This document shows positions 1-12,200 of a DNA stretch of 17,742 nt, piece after piece; position 1 is the first letter of the stretch, and each line of letters begins with the position of its first letter. Source of the stretch: a bacterium (GTDB taxonomy: Bacteria; UBA6262; WVXT01). Where the stretch lies: NCBI GenBank assembly GCA_035530055.1, contig DATKVN010000063.1:1-17742 (forward strand), written 5' to 3'. The translations under genes were made by a program, and so were the position numbers. Below the pieces are notes generated by a model. The model was given only the letters and a program-made list of their open reading frames with translations, ran no database searches and had not been told where the DNA came from.

Positions 1-297
1 TTCCACACCCTCTAATACTTCCAGTTGCCCTGTTAATCTATCCCTCTCTTTTTTTAACCCTTCAATTCCCTGTTCAAGTCCTCCTATTGTTGCTTCATTC
101 CCGAGTTTATCAATAGTAGCTTTAAACTTTTCCCTCTCTTCTATATATCGGCTAATCTTTCCTTTAGCCTCTTTTACTCTATTATGTAATGCTTTAACCT
201 CATTATTTAACTCTTTGTTTCTATTCTTTGCCTCTGTTATGCTTCCTTCAACCTCTGCTCTTATTTCGGCTATTCTGCTTAATCCTGGGACGCCTAT
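1..297 (-). other. Second coiled coil, cut by the window edge (residues 5816-5914)
   Basis: Continuous Glu/Lys/Asn-rich heptad-like sequence (for example NKELNNEVKALHNRVKEAK, then GLKKERDRLTGQLEVLEG) runs to the window edge with a Gly-rich break at about 70-100 (GNEATIGGLEQGIEGL). The frame is still open, so the protein continues past base 1. Confidence 0.75.
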
Positions 298-3200
298 ATC
301 GTGTTGATGTGGGTTATTTTCAAAATCAATAATGTTTACACCCAATCCTGTTGGATACTCAGTAACCGCCCCTTGGGGAAGCGGAGTATGTACTATGCCT
401 GAAATTCTATCAGTAAATTGTTGCAACTTCTGTTTTGCGCTTGTTCTTAAATTTCTCCCTGGTATAAGAGAAGCAAATGCTTCAAGATAGGAAACAATAA
501 ATCCATCAACGAGAATACCAACGTTTCTTCTCAGCCAATTTCCTGTCGCTTCTACTTTCGGTTTTAATGAATCAATGGTGGTCTGTACATCTGCAATTAC
601 TTCTTTTAGTATTTCCTTCTGCTCATCAGTCAATTCTCCACTATCTACAATTTTTATTATTGCCAATAAACCTTCCGTTAAACCAAGCAATTCGTCTGCC
701 ACTCTTTGTTTTTCTTCTACTTCAGGAAGAGGTAGTTGTTCTTCCATCTTTTTTCTTTCTTCCTTGGGAATCTGACTCATTATTTGCTCAACTATTTGTC
801 TCTGTTGCGCAGACTCCGTCCTTTCAAAATTATATCCCATTGAATCAAGCTGCCTTATCTCCGCTGACAGGCCCATTAAGTCTTCAATTGAATGATTTAC
901 AACTGTGGAAGGAGTAATAAGGTTTACAAGATTATCTACTTTTTCTTTTGTTTCTTCGATAACTTTATCTCTGTTTGATAGAGATTCTCCTATTTGCGCA
1001 GGAGTAATAAATGGCACAGGTTTTCCTGACTCATCCTTTTCAGTGTAATTCAGTTCATTTTCTACTTTATCATTTATCTTGTTGGCTAACTTTTCAAAGG
1101 CAGGTACCGTGGGAGCTTCCTCAAGTTGTTTAACTAAGTCATTCAACTCCCCTATTGCCTGATTAATCCTTTCAGGAGTCCTGGGGATAAGATTTGATTT
1201 TTCAATTAATTCTTTGCCTTGCGTTAAAGTAGATGAAAGTCTGTTTGTCTCATTTTCTAAATGATGGGAGATTATCGGATCAAAATCTATTGTCGGGTTG
1301 TACAGGCCGAATAGCTCACTTACGCTCATATCGGTCGTTGGCGACTCGGTAATGATTCTAGGTATCTTTTCGTCATCGGTTAGAGTTTGCCATTCGTCTG
1401 AATTAGTAAGTTTATTTAGATTATTTAAAACCCGGGAATGGTTGGCAAATGATTTCTGTTTACTTCGCGGCAGGTTATCTATCGCATCTAACAGAAGCTG
1501 GGAATAGGCGGGAACAGGAAGAGGTAATACGTAAGGTGACGCTCTGTTCTGCCCTGCTTCCACCAATTCCTGAGCGACAACTCTAACCTTTCCGGGGTCA
1601 GTCTTCAATAATTCTCTTGTAGATTTAGGATTAACTTTAGCTAATTCTTTTACCAGTACCTCGCTGGCCGCCCGGACTTTCTCTTGAGAAATACCGGCTC
1701 CTCCTTTTTCCGGCAATGAAGATTTGTGTAGCCTTGTGTCTATATTATCAACAGCATCTTTTAGACTGCTGGCGCCTAACAATCCTCCTTCCATTTCAAA
1801 CCTGATTCTTTGTATGGGAGAAAGTGTCCCCTTGCCAATATTTATCTTTCCTTCTCCTCCTCTTAGTGCTTCTTCTAATATTGCCCTGTTTGTCGGGGAA
1901 AGAGATTTATTAAATTTCCTGAACAATTTTGCTGACTCCGGCCTGGGCGCTTTCCCTTTTTGTAATCCGTTGAAAAATTCAAATACCCCTTGTCTTGCAT
2001 TTTCTAAAGCCTGCTCAGGAGTTTGTGATTTGGTGCTTAAATCAGCATTCGGATACTTCTGATTCTGCCATTCTTTTAATGCCTCTATAATGGTATCCCT
2101 CTCTGCCGGATTATTCGCATGATTTAACATATCCAGGAGAAGATTATCGCCCACACCCTGTATTCCCCCCAGCGCGGTTTGCAGTATAATCCGCTGCTTT
2201 GTCTTTGTTTCCTTATCTTCCCACGTAGCCTTTAATTCTTTTTCTGTCATTTTTCCTTTTGTCTTTCCTCCTATTACAAAAAGATCCTTTTCATGATATC
2301 CAGCGCCCTTAAAAATCTTTCTATCTCTTCCCAGTGCCTGGCAACCCTCGGTCATCGTAGTCTCTCTGTCAACAAGGACGCTCTCGCTAACATTTTTATC
2401 TGCTTGCAAATTTGTTGCTATACTGCCATCAGGATTAATGTAAGCAGCTATTTTCTCTTTTTGATTGATTTTCAACTCTCTGAATAGTGTCTTTATCTTC
2501 TGGCTTATCTGACGGTACTCACCGCGACTCTTCTCTACTAAAGTCCTTCTGGTGAGTATATGTTCGTACGTTTCTGTATCAACTATTTGGCCTTTGTTAT
2601 CCATTATTTCCTTTCCATCTAATATCAGTCTTCTCATAATGGGAGTATACTTGCCATCATTTCCCAGTCTATAAAATCTAAATCCACTATTTGGTTCCTG
2701 TATCATTAGAATTTTGATATTTTTCTCTGCGCATTGTATCTTTAATTCTGCCAAATCTTTGCCTTCAAAGTTTCTTCCTGCCGATATTATTAATAAATCC
2801 TTTCCTTCTGCGGATGATAGACTATCCCTGATTGCGCCTTTTGTATTTCTTAAGAAAACATTCCCTATACGGTCATATGCATACTTACCAAAATACCTGT
2901 GTCTGCTGTCCAATTCCAAATTTGAGTCTATCTTGAATCCCAGGCTACTTGCTTCCATAATTCCTCTCAAAGTTGCCGTAAATCCAATACCATCACTTCC
3001 TCTGTTTACCAAATCCCGCAACACTGCTCCCAGCGTTGCCTGCTGTGACTCCGGACTGAGGCGTACGTTTTCCAATTTAGCATCTTTCCCTTTGACTAAA
3101 TACTCCAGCGCGGAACGCATATAGGGGTCGGAAAAATGCATTGATTCGTTTACTCCGATACCCATTGTGTAGGGATAGATTATGTTTGTTTTCTCATTAA

Positions 3201-6200
3201 TTCCGTAGTCGTTCATATTTTTCATTAGCGCACTTAACGCGTACGCATTTATCTGCGCTCTTGTATCTTCGGTTATTGACTTGTGAGATTCTCTTATTTT
3301 CTGCAAGATTTTTCCGCTGAAATCTTCTCTAAATTTCCTTACATCATCCAGCACCTGTTTCTCTACCCATTCCTTCACTTTCTCCCGATTATGCGAATCA
3401 ACTCCATTTTCTCTGGCAAGTTTGACAATCGCAGCGTAAACAATATCGGCACTATTCTGAATCTTCCAGGGTATGGAAGTCTGTTCTACTGTTCCTATGA
3501 CCGCTGGCGTATGATTCAATATGGCTGTCTGGAACTCATCAAATACATAATGGACTTTTGTCGTTAAAAGTTTATAAACCTCCGGATTCGTCAACACTCT
3601 TTCCTTCCCGAAGGTAAATTCTCCTAATTTCGCAAACTGCAACGTCATCTGGTCTATAAAGATTATATCCGCCTTTTTTATTTTATCCGCTAATTGGGAA
3701 TCTTTCAGGCTCTCAGGACCAATTTGTAAAAAGCTCCTTTTTCTGTCTTCTAAGAACCTTTGGCTCTGTTCAAAAGCTACCCTTGCCTTTCCCGAATCAG
3801 TAAATATAAGCAATTCCCTGGTAAACCTTTCTTTAAACAATTCTCTTGAACACTCAGCAAGAAGCGGGGTCAATACCTCTGTCTTACCGTATCCTGTCAC
3901 CAATTCAAAAGCCCTGCGGGAACTGAAGAGCATATCCAAAAGAATCTGCACCTGATGGCGATAGAGAGAAAATTTGCGGCCTCCGCTGCTTCTGCTTCTA
4001 TAATTTTCATAATTGTCGATACTCTCATTAATCTTCCTGACAACGTCTTCCACTTTTCCTCTATTCTTGAAGATTTTATCCGTCATCATATCCACCCGGT
4101 ATATTCCTTTCTCACGCGATATTATTTTTATATTATCCAGAATCCAGAAGTGTTCTCCCGTTCTCTTTAAGAACTCCTCTCCCACATCGACCAAGTCCCT
4201 TTGCATATTCAGTATTATTGAGTTTACTTTTTTCTTACCCGATTCTCTCCAATTTTGCAGGCTGGTTGACCATATATACCTTTCAAACAGCCCCCTTTCT
4301 TCCTTTAGCCTTTCCCGGTTCAATTTCCGGTTATCATCTTTTGTTTTGTTTATTTTGTCTTCAATCCTCTTTTCCTCTGCTTTATTGTTTTCCTTCTTGG
4401 CTTTTTCAAATTTGAAGGTTAATTCAGCTAATTGGCTTTCTAATTTTGCCTTTTGCTCGTATTCAGATGAAATTTTCTTTTCTATGCTTCTCTTATTATT
4501 TTCTAAATCCTGGGTATCTTTTCTAACCTGCTGCAGTCTTTGTTTTGAGGACTCTATCTGCTTATCTAATCTATTTATTCTCCGGTTCGTTATCCATTTC
4601 CACCGTTTGGTTTTGCTCGGTAATTTCTCTTTAGCCCCTTTCAGATTATTCACTCTTTTTTCTAATTTCTCCCTCTCACCGCTAATAAGCTTATTCAGGT
4701 CTTTTTCTTTTGCTTGTATTTCCTCTTTATAGCCCCTGATTATTTTCCCCAGCCCGCTTCTATTTTCTCCTTCAGTTCCTTCTAATTCTGACTCGGCCTC
4801 TCTAATCTTTTGCCTTCCATATTCAATATCTCTTATTAACATTTCAATATGGATTATTTTCGACGACTTACTTAGAACCTTGCCAATGATACCATCTGCT
4901 GTCTTTCTGTTTTTGTTAAGAAATTTCTCTGCTTCTTTGAATGCGTCTAACAAATTCTTAATCGATTTTTCCTTTTTAGCATCATTTATTCCGGATAGCT
5001 TCTTACTTGCCTCCTTACCCAATCCCCACAACTTTTTCCTCTGTTTGCCCACTATTTCCCTTCCCGATAGTTCCCCTGATATCTCTTTAACCGCAGTAGC
5101 TAATACCTCGCTTGTCTCCTTAATAGTAGACGTTTCCAGTATCTTTTTCCAGGCAACTTGATAAATCCCTTGTTTAATTACAAAACCCTGGACTTTTACT
5201 TTTTCCCCATTACTAAGCAATAACGTTGTTGTTCTCCCACGCGTTCTTACCCCTTCCAGATGCCCCATACTCCTTACTGACAGGTTCTCCCCAATCATTC
5301 TGATTTTTCCCACAAGATACTCTGCCAAATCTCCGGCAAACTTACCTTTTTCTTTTTCCGCTATTTCTTTTATTTTCCCTGATACTGTCTGCTCTTTACT
5401 TGATTCAAACTGCCCTTTTATCTTTCTTATACTCAGGAAATCCCCAAAAGCAGCATTAAGTCCACTTGCACTGTAGGCTTTTTCTATCAAAATCTTTCTA
5501 ATCCAGCTAGTATTGATTTCCGTTAGTTCTAACTCCTCTCCTCCCAACCTAATTTCTCCCTTACCCCGTCCTAATGACCGGAGAAACCTTTTCCCCATTC
5601 TATCTCTGGCTTTCAGATAAGCTTTTCTTAGCCACCCGATTGTTGGCAAATCTCCCGTTGTCTCTTTTGCAATCCTAATCTTTTTTGCATACTTCGTTAT
5701 TGATTGGAGAATGTTTTTTGCCTCTTTGGCATCTAAAACAGAGAGATATCTCTGGGCAAAGGTATTCCTTGCTTCTTCATAGATAGAATCAGTAATTTCT
5801 ATTTCTTTTCCGTGGTACTTTACTTTCTCCCCTTGCCTCGTCAGTATTAGCAAATCTCCGAGAGTTTTACCTTTGTCCTGAACTAACCTTCTTGCAGCAA
5901 TTTTTGTTACTTTTTCTCTATCAAACTCTATTCTCCCGAATGTCTCTAAGGTAACTTTCTTATCCTTAGAACCTAAAATTTTTGCCGCTTCCGGACCTTT
6001 TAACAAATCATTATTGAGTTCTAAATGGGCCTGCGCAGCTGATACTATTATCTCCCCCAGCTTTTCAGCCGAGCTATTTGTTTTCGCTTCATTGAGTTTA
6101 GATTTTATTTTCCCTAAACTTCTCTCATATAACCAGGAGCGAATTTTTCCCTTCCTATCCTCTAAACGTCGGGAAATAGTGTCATGTTCAGCCTGTAACT

Positions 6201-9200
6201 TCTGAGATTCTTTAGAAGATTTTCTTAATAGCTCCTCCGATTTAGCGTAAGGAGAATTTTCTCCCGCTACCTTCTTCATAAGCTTAACGACGTCCTTAAA
6301 TTTAGGTTGGGTTTTTTGACCTTTATTGTTTTTTACTAATAGAGTTATCAATTCTTTATAAGGAAACTCCTTGCCTGATACCATGGAATTGATGGTTTCA
6401 TAAGTCCATGTCAGAGACTCTTCTACGCTAAGGCCCAGCTTTCTATATGCCTCATAAACCTTTCTCGCTGTCCGAGATAACCCTTTTTTAAGCACTGACT
6501 CTGATGGCCTATACCGGGAAGGTCTCATAGCAAATAAAATCATCCAGGAAGCAATAGTACTTCCAAATTGAGAAAGGCCGGTGGAAAGCACTTTACGAAT
6601 TGGCGCAGTATAGGGAGACAGGGGCTTTATGAGGGTAACCACAGTCCCATCCTCAAGCTTTTTAGCGGTTACTCCTATGGCTATTTCTTCATCTGTTACC
6701 GGAATTTCAATCTCCCTACCATCCTGAGTTTTCCCTAAGAAAATCCACCCTTTATGAACATCCGTGAGTATTGAGCTGGAAGACTTTAGCGCTGCGTCAA
6801 CGCCAGTGACAATAGCGGCGATCCTCGCCGACCCTAAGACCTGTCCAGCTGCAGGCCCGAGAGCATTACTCACATAAGCCTTGGCTTTTGCAAACCACGA
6901 ATCGACCGCTGCACTACCTAAAGAGAATATATGCAAAGCCAGGCCGATTCTTGCGCCGGATTTGGGGCTTTCTATAGCTGAACGAATCAGTTGTTTCTTA
7001 CCCGGCTGAGAGAATGTAGGAATGAAACCATATTGTGATTGAAGATTGAAGATTGTCTTATTCGGCCACTCGCCTGTCTCAATCCTGTGCCAGACAGAAT
7101 TATACATGCCACCAAAGGTAGAAAACATAGGACCTACCTTAATCCATCGAATGGCAGCCCTTAAAGAATCGTAAGCCATAGCTCCTGAACCGGTAAGTCT
7201 CAATCCTGGCCTTAACTGGTCTTTGGCTAAAGAAGAGTACCCTTTTACATTCTTTATGATTATAGTAAAATTCTTGATTCCAAAAGAAGCTATCTCTGTC
7301 CACATCCATCCCCTCACGCCACTACCTACTAATTTTCTCCAGAAATATGTATCACCCCACGAAAGACCATTGGGAGAAACATAGCGAATTACTCTTTTGA
7401 TACTACCATCCTGATTCCTTTCTATTTCAACAAATGGTTTATCTCCCAAAGGAATGCCTGTTATTTTCTCTAACTCTCCAATACCAAAGTCCTTAACTAT
7501 ATTTAAACCTCCCCCACCACTAAATAGGGTAAAATGGCGGGCAATATTACTCAATATTTTCATATCTTTGAATCTACCCCTGCGAGTTAACCAGTTAGCA
7601 GCTTTGTTAGGAAAAGATAGAAAACGCACGACAAAAGCAAATAAAGCTGTATCAAACATATCTTTGCGAGTCATTTCTCTATCAAAAATACTTCTTCCCG
7701 CTACCGCAGTTGTTGGCCAGGTGAGATAGCTCCTAAATTTAGCCGGGCCGTACCAATTGCCCAAATTGGCCAAAGCTTTACCCAACCAATGATTCTTCCA
7801 GAATGTAGAACTGGCAATGCCAGAAGAAGATAATCCGCCGGTTAAACCAATGAATGCTCCAATAATTGCTCCGCCTTTTGCACCGGCAAACAGACCCTTA
7901 CCTTTACCCCAGAAGTCTTCGCTAAATCTCTTCCAGAATCTCTTCCGGTTCCAGAATCCCTTCCAGAAAGAAATCTGTTCTACCTCGGGTTCTTGCAGGG
8001 CTCCATCCACAGTCATAAATACATTGCCCCAAACTACAAATAATTTGAAAGCGTTATTCCATGCGCTCCAGAATACTTTAGCCAGCCCCGACTTCGCGCC
8101 ACTTCCCCAAACATCGAATTCTGGACCAAATGTCTGAAGTGTAGCAACTGTACCCACTGTTATCGCAAATATATGGGCGCGGTCTGACCAGGTTAATCCT
8201 TTACGGATATCCCAATTGACAAGTCTATGACCAACATCGGCAGCGACCGTGGTGAACACGCCCCAGATAAGTGGAGAAAAGAGTCTATTCAATCCTTTGG
8301 GAGTGGCAAGAAATTTCAATAGTCTTGAGTTCTGTATTATCTGCGAGCCCTGGAATAATCTGGTTAGTCCCGCAACTCCCCAGGCTCCTCCTATGATTAA
8401 TAGATCGTCACCCATAGTGGTGAAATGTCCCGTCTGTTTATAACTAATCGTATTGGCTACTACCTCGCTCAGAAGAGCCCACCTTAAAGCCGAAGTAGCA
8501 AATGCTTGACTGGCACCTAATACCTCCAATCCTTTAGTTCCTGCTAATAATGTTAATACTTTCCCAGTCACTCCTCCTAAACCTACAATACCACCAAATA
8601 TTCTCTCCCCGATACTTGCACCTTTTCCAAATGCAACTTTGCCACCAAGTTCCATAGCTTCATTGAAGATACCGGTTGGACCAAAATAGGGATTGTCACA
8701 GAACAATTGACTGTCTGAACCATAAATTGCATACTTACCTCGTCTTGGGCCGCCCCAAACCCAGTTATCAGCGAGATATTTTACATTTTTTGCTTCATCA
8801 GTTAACCCTAAAATATAATACTCAACACCAGCATCGAGATATAGTAATAAACCAAACCCCCTACCCGATTGTCTTCCGGCAAAACTAGCAGTCTCTTTTA
8901 AATTATAAAATCCCGTTCTCCAGAAATTTCCGAAGCCACTGAACTGCATACCGAAACTTTCTTTCCAGGAAAGCGGTACTCCAGCAAATGATTGCCAGCC
9001 ATCAGGCGTAAGGATGTTTTTCTGAACACCCTTTGTATCTCTCCAATCAATCAATTTACCTGATTCAAATGCATATTTTAATCCGTCACCTGCCGAAATA
9101 CCTCTTTCTTTATCTTTCTTATGGAATATAGTAGTTATTATCCAATCAGGTCCGCTATAGAACCCATCATTTAACAATGCCTCATAATGTTCCCTTTGAA

Positions 9201-12200
9201 TAGTTACATTCTTATCTTCTGATTTCATAACCGTCTTAAGATATTTTACACGATTATGCACAGCAAAGCCTGCCCCCTTATACCACTGGAAGAAAACGTT
9301 CCTATTTTCGCCAGAAAGACTTCCTCCCAGGAGCTTTAGTGCTTCGGCTTCGATGCTGATTAGGTCTTTTTTGTTAGAAAGGAAGTAATTCAAAATCGCT
9401 TTTTCTTTTTCCTCTCCATTAGAAAAGTATCTGACCGCAACCTTAATCAATTCTTGTACCTTTTCCGATGAAAAATTCCGCTTTGGGATATTTATAATAG
9501 ATACCACTGAATCAGAGATAGTGCTTCCTATAAGATTTCGTTTAAAAGCTATAAAATCAGCTTCAGCCACAAATTCTAATTCTTCTTTAGAGAGAGAAAG
9601 TAGCACGGATTTGTCTGAAGCCTCCCACTTATGGGTATAAATGTGGCCTTCCTGCGTGCCATCACTTTCCCAAACCCTTATCAATATTGACGAAGACGCT
9701 TTATACAATCCGTCAATTTCAGGGCTTTCTAATGGATGGTTTTTATGGTACCCACGGACTTCCATCCAGAATTCGAGGAATTTCAACCCTCCGTGTTTAT
9801 TTAACTTATCCTTAAATTCAAGGACCCCATCTCCGTTTTCTATGTCCACATCAGACACCTTCAATTCTATCTTTGCCAATTCGTCTATAAGGCTTGCCGC
9901 TTCATCCCCCGCGTTCTCAAAAACAACACGCATAAGCGGATTTTCCGTTCCGTTTATATATTTATAAACATGTAACATATTTTGATCTCTTACACCCATT
10001 ACTCCTTCGCATTCGACTCTATTCAATATCATTGTTCCATCATAGCCAATTCCTAATTTCGTACCCTTAGCGATAATAGTGTTCCATTTGGATTTATCTC
10101 CACCAAGAGCAACGCTCCCATTCTTAACCTCTGCTTTCATATCTTCATTTTCCTCCACACGGAGCCATTTGCCATCGACTTTCCTGGAAATTTTCCACCC
10201 TTCAGGAATAAGTTCTTTTCTAATTTCACAGGTAAGTTCTATTCTCCCCGGACCTCCGCGAACGTCCCTGGCATAAATCTTCGGTTCCGGGAGAGCGAAG
10301 ATTAACATTCCTGCAAGTAATTTCGAACCTCCTCTTTCAATATCCCATTCTATTTTCGCTCCCTGTTCCGGGTCAACAACGCCACCGCCTATCTCTTCTC
10401 CTTTGCCATAGCTCATTACGTAATGGCCATTTGACTTTAACTGTATACCATCGCCTAATTCTATACACTTTTCTTTATTGTACGGGAGAGAAACCCATTT
10501 ATCCTCTTTAAGAGTTATCCAATCATAAATATACGCATGGCGAACTTTCGCATAGGCGTAAGGTTTATCATTTATCTTTTCCATTCCTAAAATTTCATAT
10601 TTATATGTTTTACCCTCTCGAGATATGTCCGCGAGAAACTTGATCATATCTGTTGCCGGATTACCCTCTCCGGAATCGTCTTTTAACCGAAACTTGAACG
10701 TAAAATCAACGGAAACGTCTCCAGGGAAATCCAAACTTTCCGTTATTTTCCGTCGGGCATCTTTTTCTTTGACATCCACTAACTTTCCATCAGGCAATAA
10801 TACATAAACATTATGACCTGTTGCTAAAAGAACACCTAAGTTGTAATTCCTTAGTGGTATTTGTCTCTTAATAAAATCCCCAGTTAACATACGCTTTATA
10901 GTTTCTTCGGACATTCCTGATAACTCAATACCCTTTTGGTCTCTATATTCGGTATAAGCTCCTCCGAAAGCTTTGGATTCCGTTATAATGACACTGACCG
11001 GCTGATTGTTCATGACGGTGGAATCCATCCTGATTACAGACCTGCTTATCGACCTTCCGGTTTGCTCATCTTTCGCTTTTACAGTTACTATTTTTTGTTC
11101 TATTTCACCCTGTGCAGTAACTACCTGTCTGATTGAATAGTTAATCAAAGACCCCTCTTGCTTGACAGTTATAAGGCTGCAACCATCAGAATCATTCGGA
11201 TTGGAATATAATCTAATATGGTCCCCCTTAGAGTCCTGGACATCCTGAGATTTTATAAGTTTCTTCCCTGTCACCATATTTATCCAACGAAGTTCCTCAG
11301 CTCCTCTTACTTTAATGAGGGCGTATCTTTGTTCTTTACCCTCTGGTTTATTCTTAACAATTTCTCTGCCTCTCTTAACGTCAAGTATTTCAACATTCTG
11401 GTTCTGATTCTGGAGTTGTAGTATTCCATTCTCCTTTATCGATACTTTGAATCCCTTACCCAAGTACTTTTTAACCAATTCAATATTTTTTTCATTTATT
11501 GTCTCTTTATCATCCCGGGGAATCGGGTTTCTACCGGAGAATATTAATTGCATAATCACATTAATCTTTTCCATAAATTGTTCAGGTCTAAGTTTATTGA
11601 TATCCAAACCTAATTCTTCTGCCAAGGCAGCGTTCTTTTTGCGAAACTCCGCAATTTCCTCTTGGGCTTTCTGTTCTATGAATTTCTCCAGAGCTTCATA
11701 GTCGGTTATGTCACCTTTATATCCAATCTTTTCGGCCAACTCCTTTCGCTGTTTGAGGAATTTCTGGAAGCTATCTTTTTTTACTTTGGTTAACCCGATT
11801 TCCTTTCCTGTTTCTAAGTCCCAGGCTTTACAATCCTTACCTTTTACGCCAACAATATGATTCCCTTGTTTATATATACCTTTATATTCTTCCCCTTCAT
11901 AAAATATTTGAATGTGCTCTTTTCCTTCAATGTCAATGGCTAATCTTAGTTCCAGATCTCCCGTTCTAACAATCGCTTTTGAACCTGACTGTGGAATGAG
12001 TCTTCCCTGGCTGATTCCTATTAGTGTTGAATTTGCCTGCCACTCATTCTTTCCATAGGTAAAGACCTTTTCCCCGCGAACGGTCAATCTTACTCCTTTT
12101 GCGTATATTAAATCACCTCCATTTAATACTTTTATCTTCTGTTTTCCTTCAGCTTTTACCCAGACTGTCTTATCGTCTCTGTCAAAAATCTGCGCGTCTG

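Larger units (their letters stand above)
2173..3987 (-). other. SecA-like / superfamily 2 helicase-type ATPase module (residues 4586-5190)
   Basis: Motifs appear in the order expected of DEAD-type motors. A Q-motif-like RHQVQILLDML is at 4595-4605. Walker A is LVTGYGKTEV with Gly4619-Lys4620-Thr4621, close to TGEGKT of SecA. The DEAD-box position is FDEFQTAI, with Asp4735-Glu4736, followed by HTPAVIG, like the ARTPLIISG stretch after the SecA DEVD. Motif III-like GFTATL is at 4920, comparable to GMTGTA. IATNLQA at 5108 recalls the IATNMAGRG of motif V. Motif VI-like QALGRDR is at 5135-5141, with arginine-finger candidates Arg5139 and Arg5141. The gap of about 185 residues between DEFQ and GFTATL would fit an insertion such as the SecA preprotein-crosslinking domain. 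It could move polypeptide or nucleic acid; peptide translocation is favoured by the SecA resemblance. DUF3638-type ATPases are an alternative. Confidence 0.75.
6508..8649 (-). other. Protein region 3032-3745: hydrophobic, probably membrane-associated block
   Basis: Several hydrophobic, Gly/Ala-rich stretches of 15-25 residues lie here, separated by short basic or aromatic loops. Their cores are at about 8520-8620 (IFGGIVGLGGVTGKVLTLL), 8350-8412 (LLIIGGAWGVAGL), 8210-8280 (LIWGVFTTVAADVG), 8130-8185 (AHIFAITVGTVATL), 8000-8065 (FKLFVVWGNVFMTV), 7834-7893 (glycine zipper), 7612-7655 (TALFAFVVRFLSF), 6890-6950, 6795-6865 and 6520-6565 (IASWMILFAM). Some contain charged residues and may be amphipathic rather than spanning. 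The block has no cysteine by my reading. It divides the beta/calcium half from the coiled-coil/ATPase half, so it probably anchors the protein in a membrane. Confidence 0.6.

Noticed and set aside
2173-3987. A separate secA gene
   Set aside because: There is no start or stop codon around the module; the frame runs through it without a break, and the motifs are diverged from housekeeping SecA.
4013-4732. Long plus-strand open frame (239 codons), Ser/Phe/Leu-rich
   Set aside because: It is antisense to the coiled coil and its downstream linker. Its composition is what results from reading Lys/Glu codons on the opposite strand, and no domain or ribosome binding site supports it.
9808-9852. A full EF-hand at the third acidic loop
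   Set aside because: The ligand spacing is broken by one extra residue, so it is listed only as a degenerate loop.
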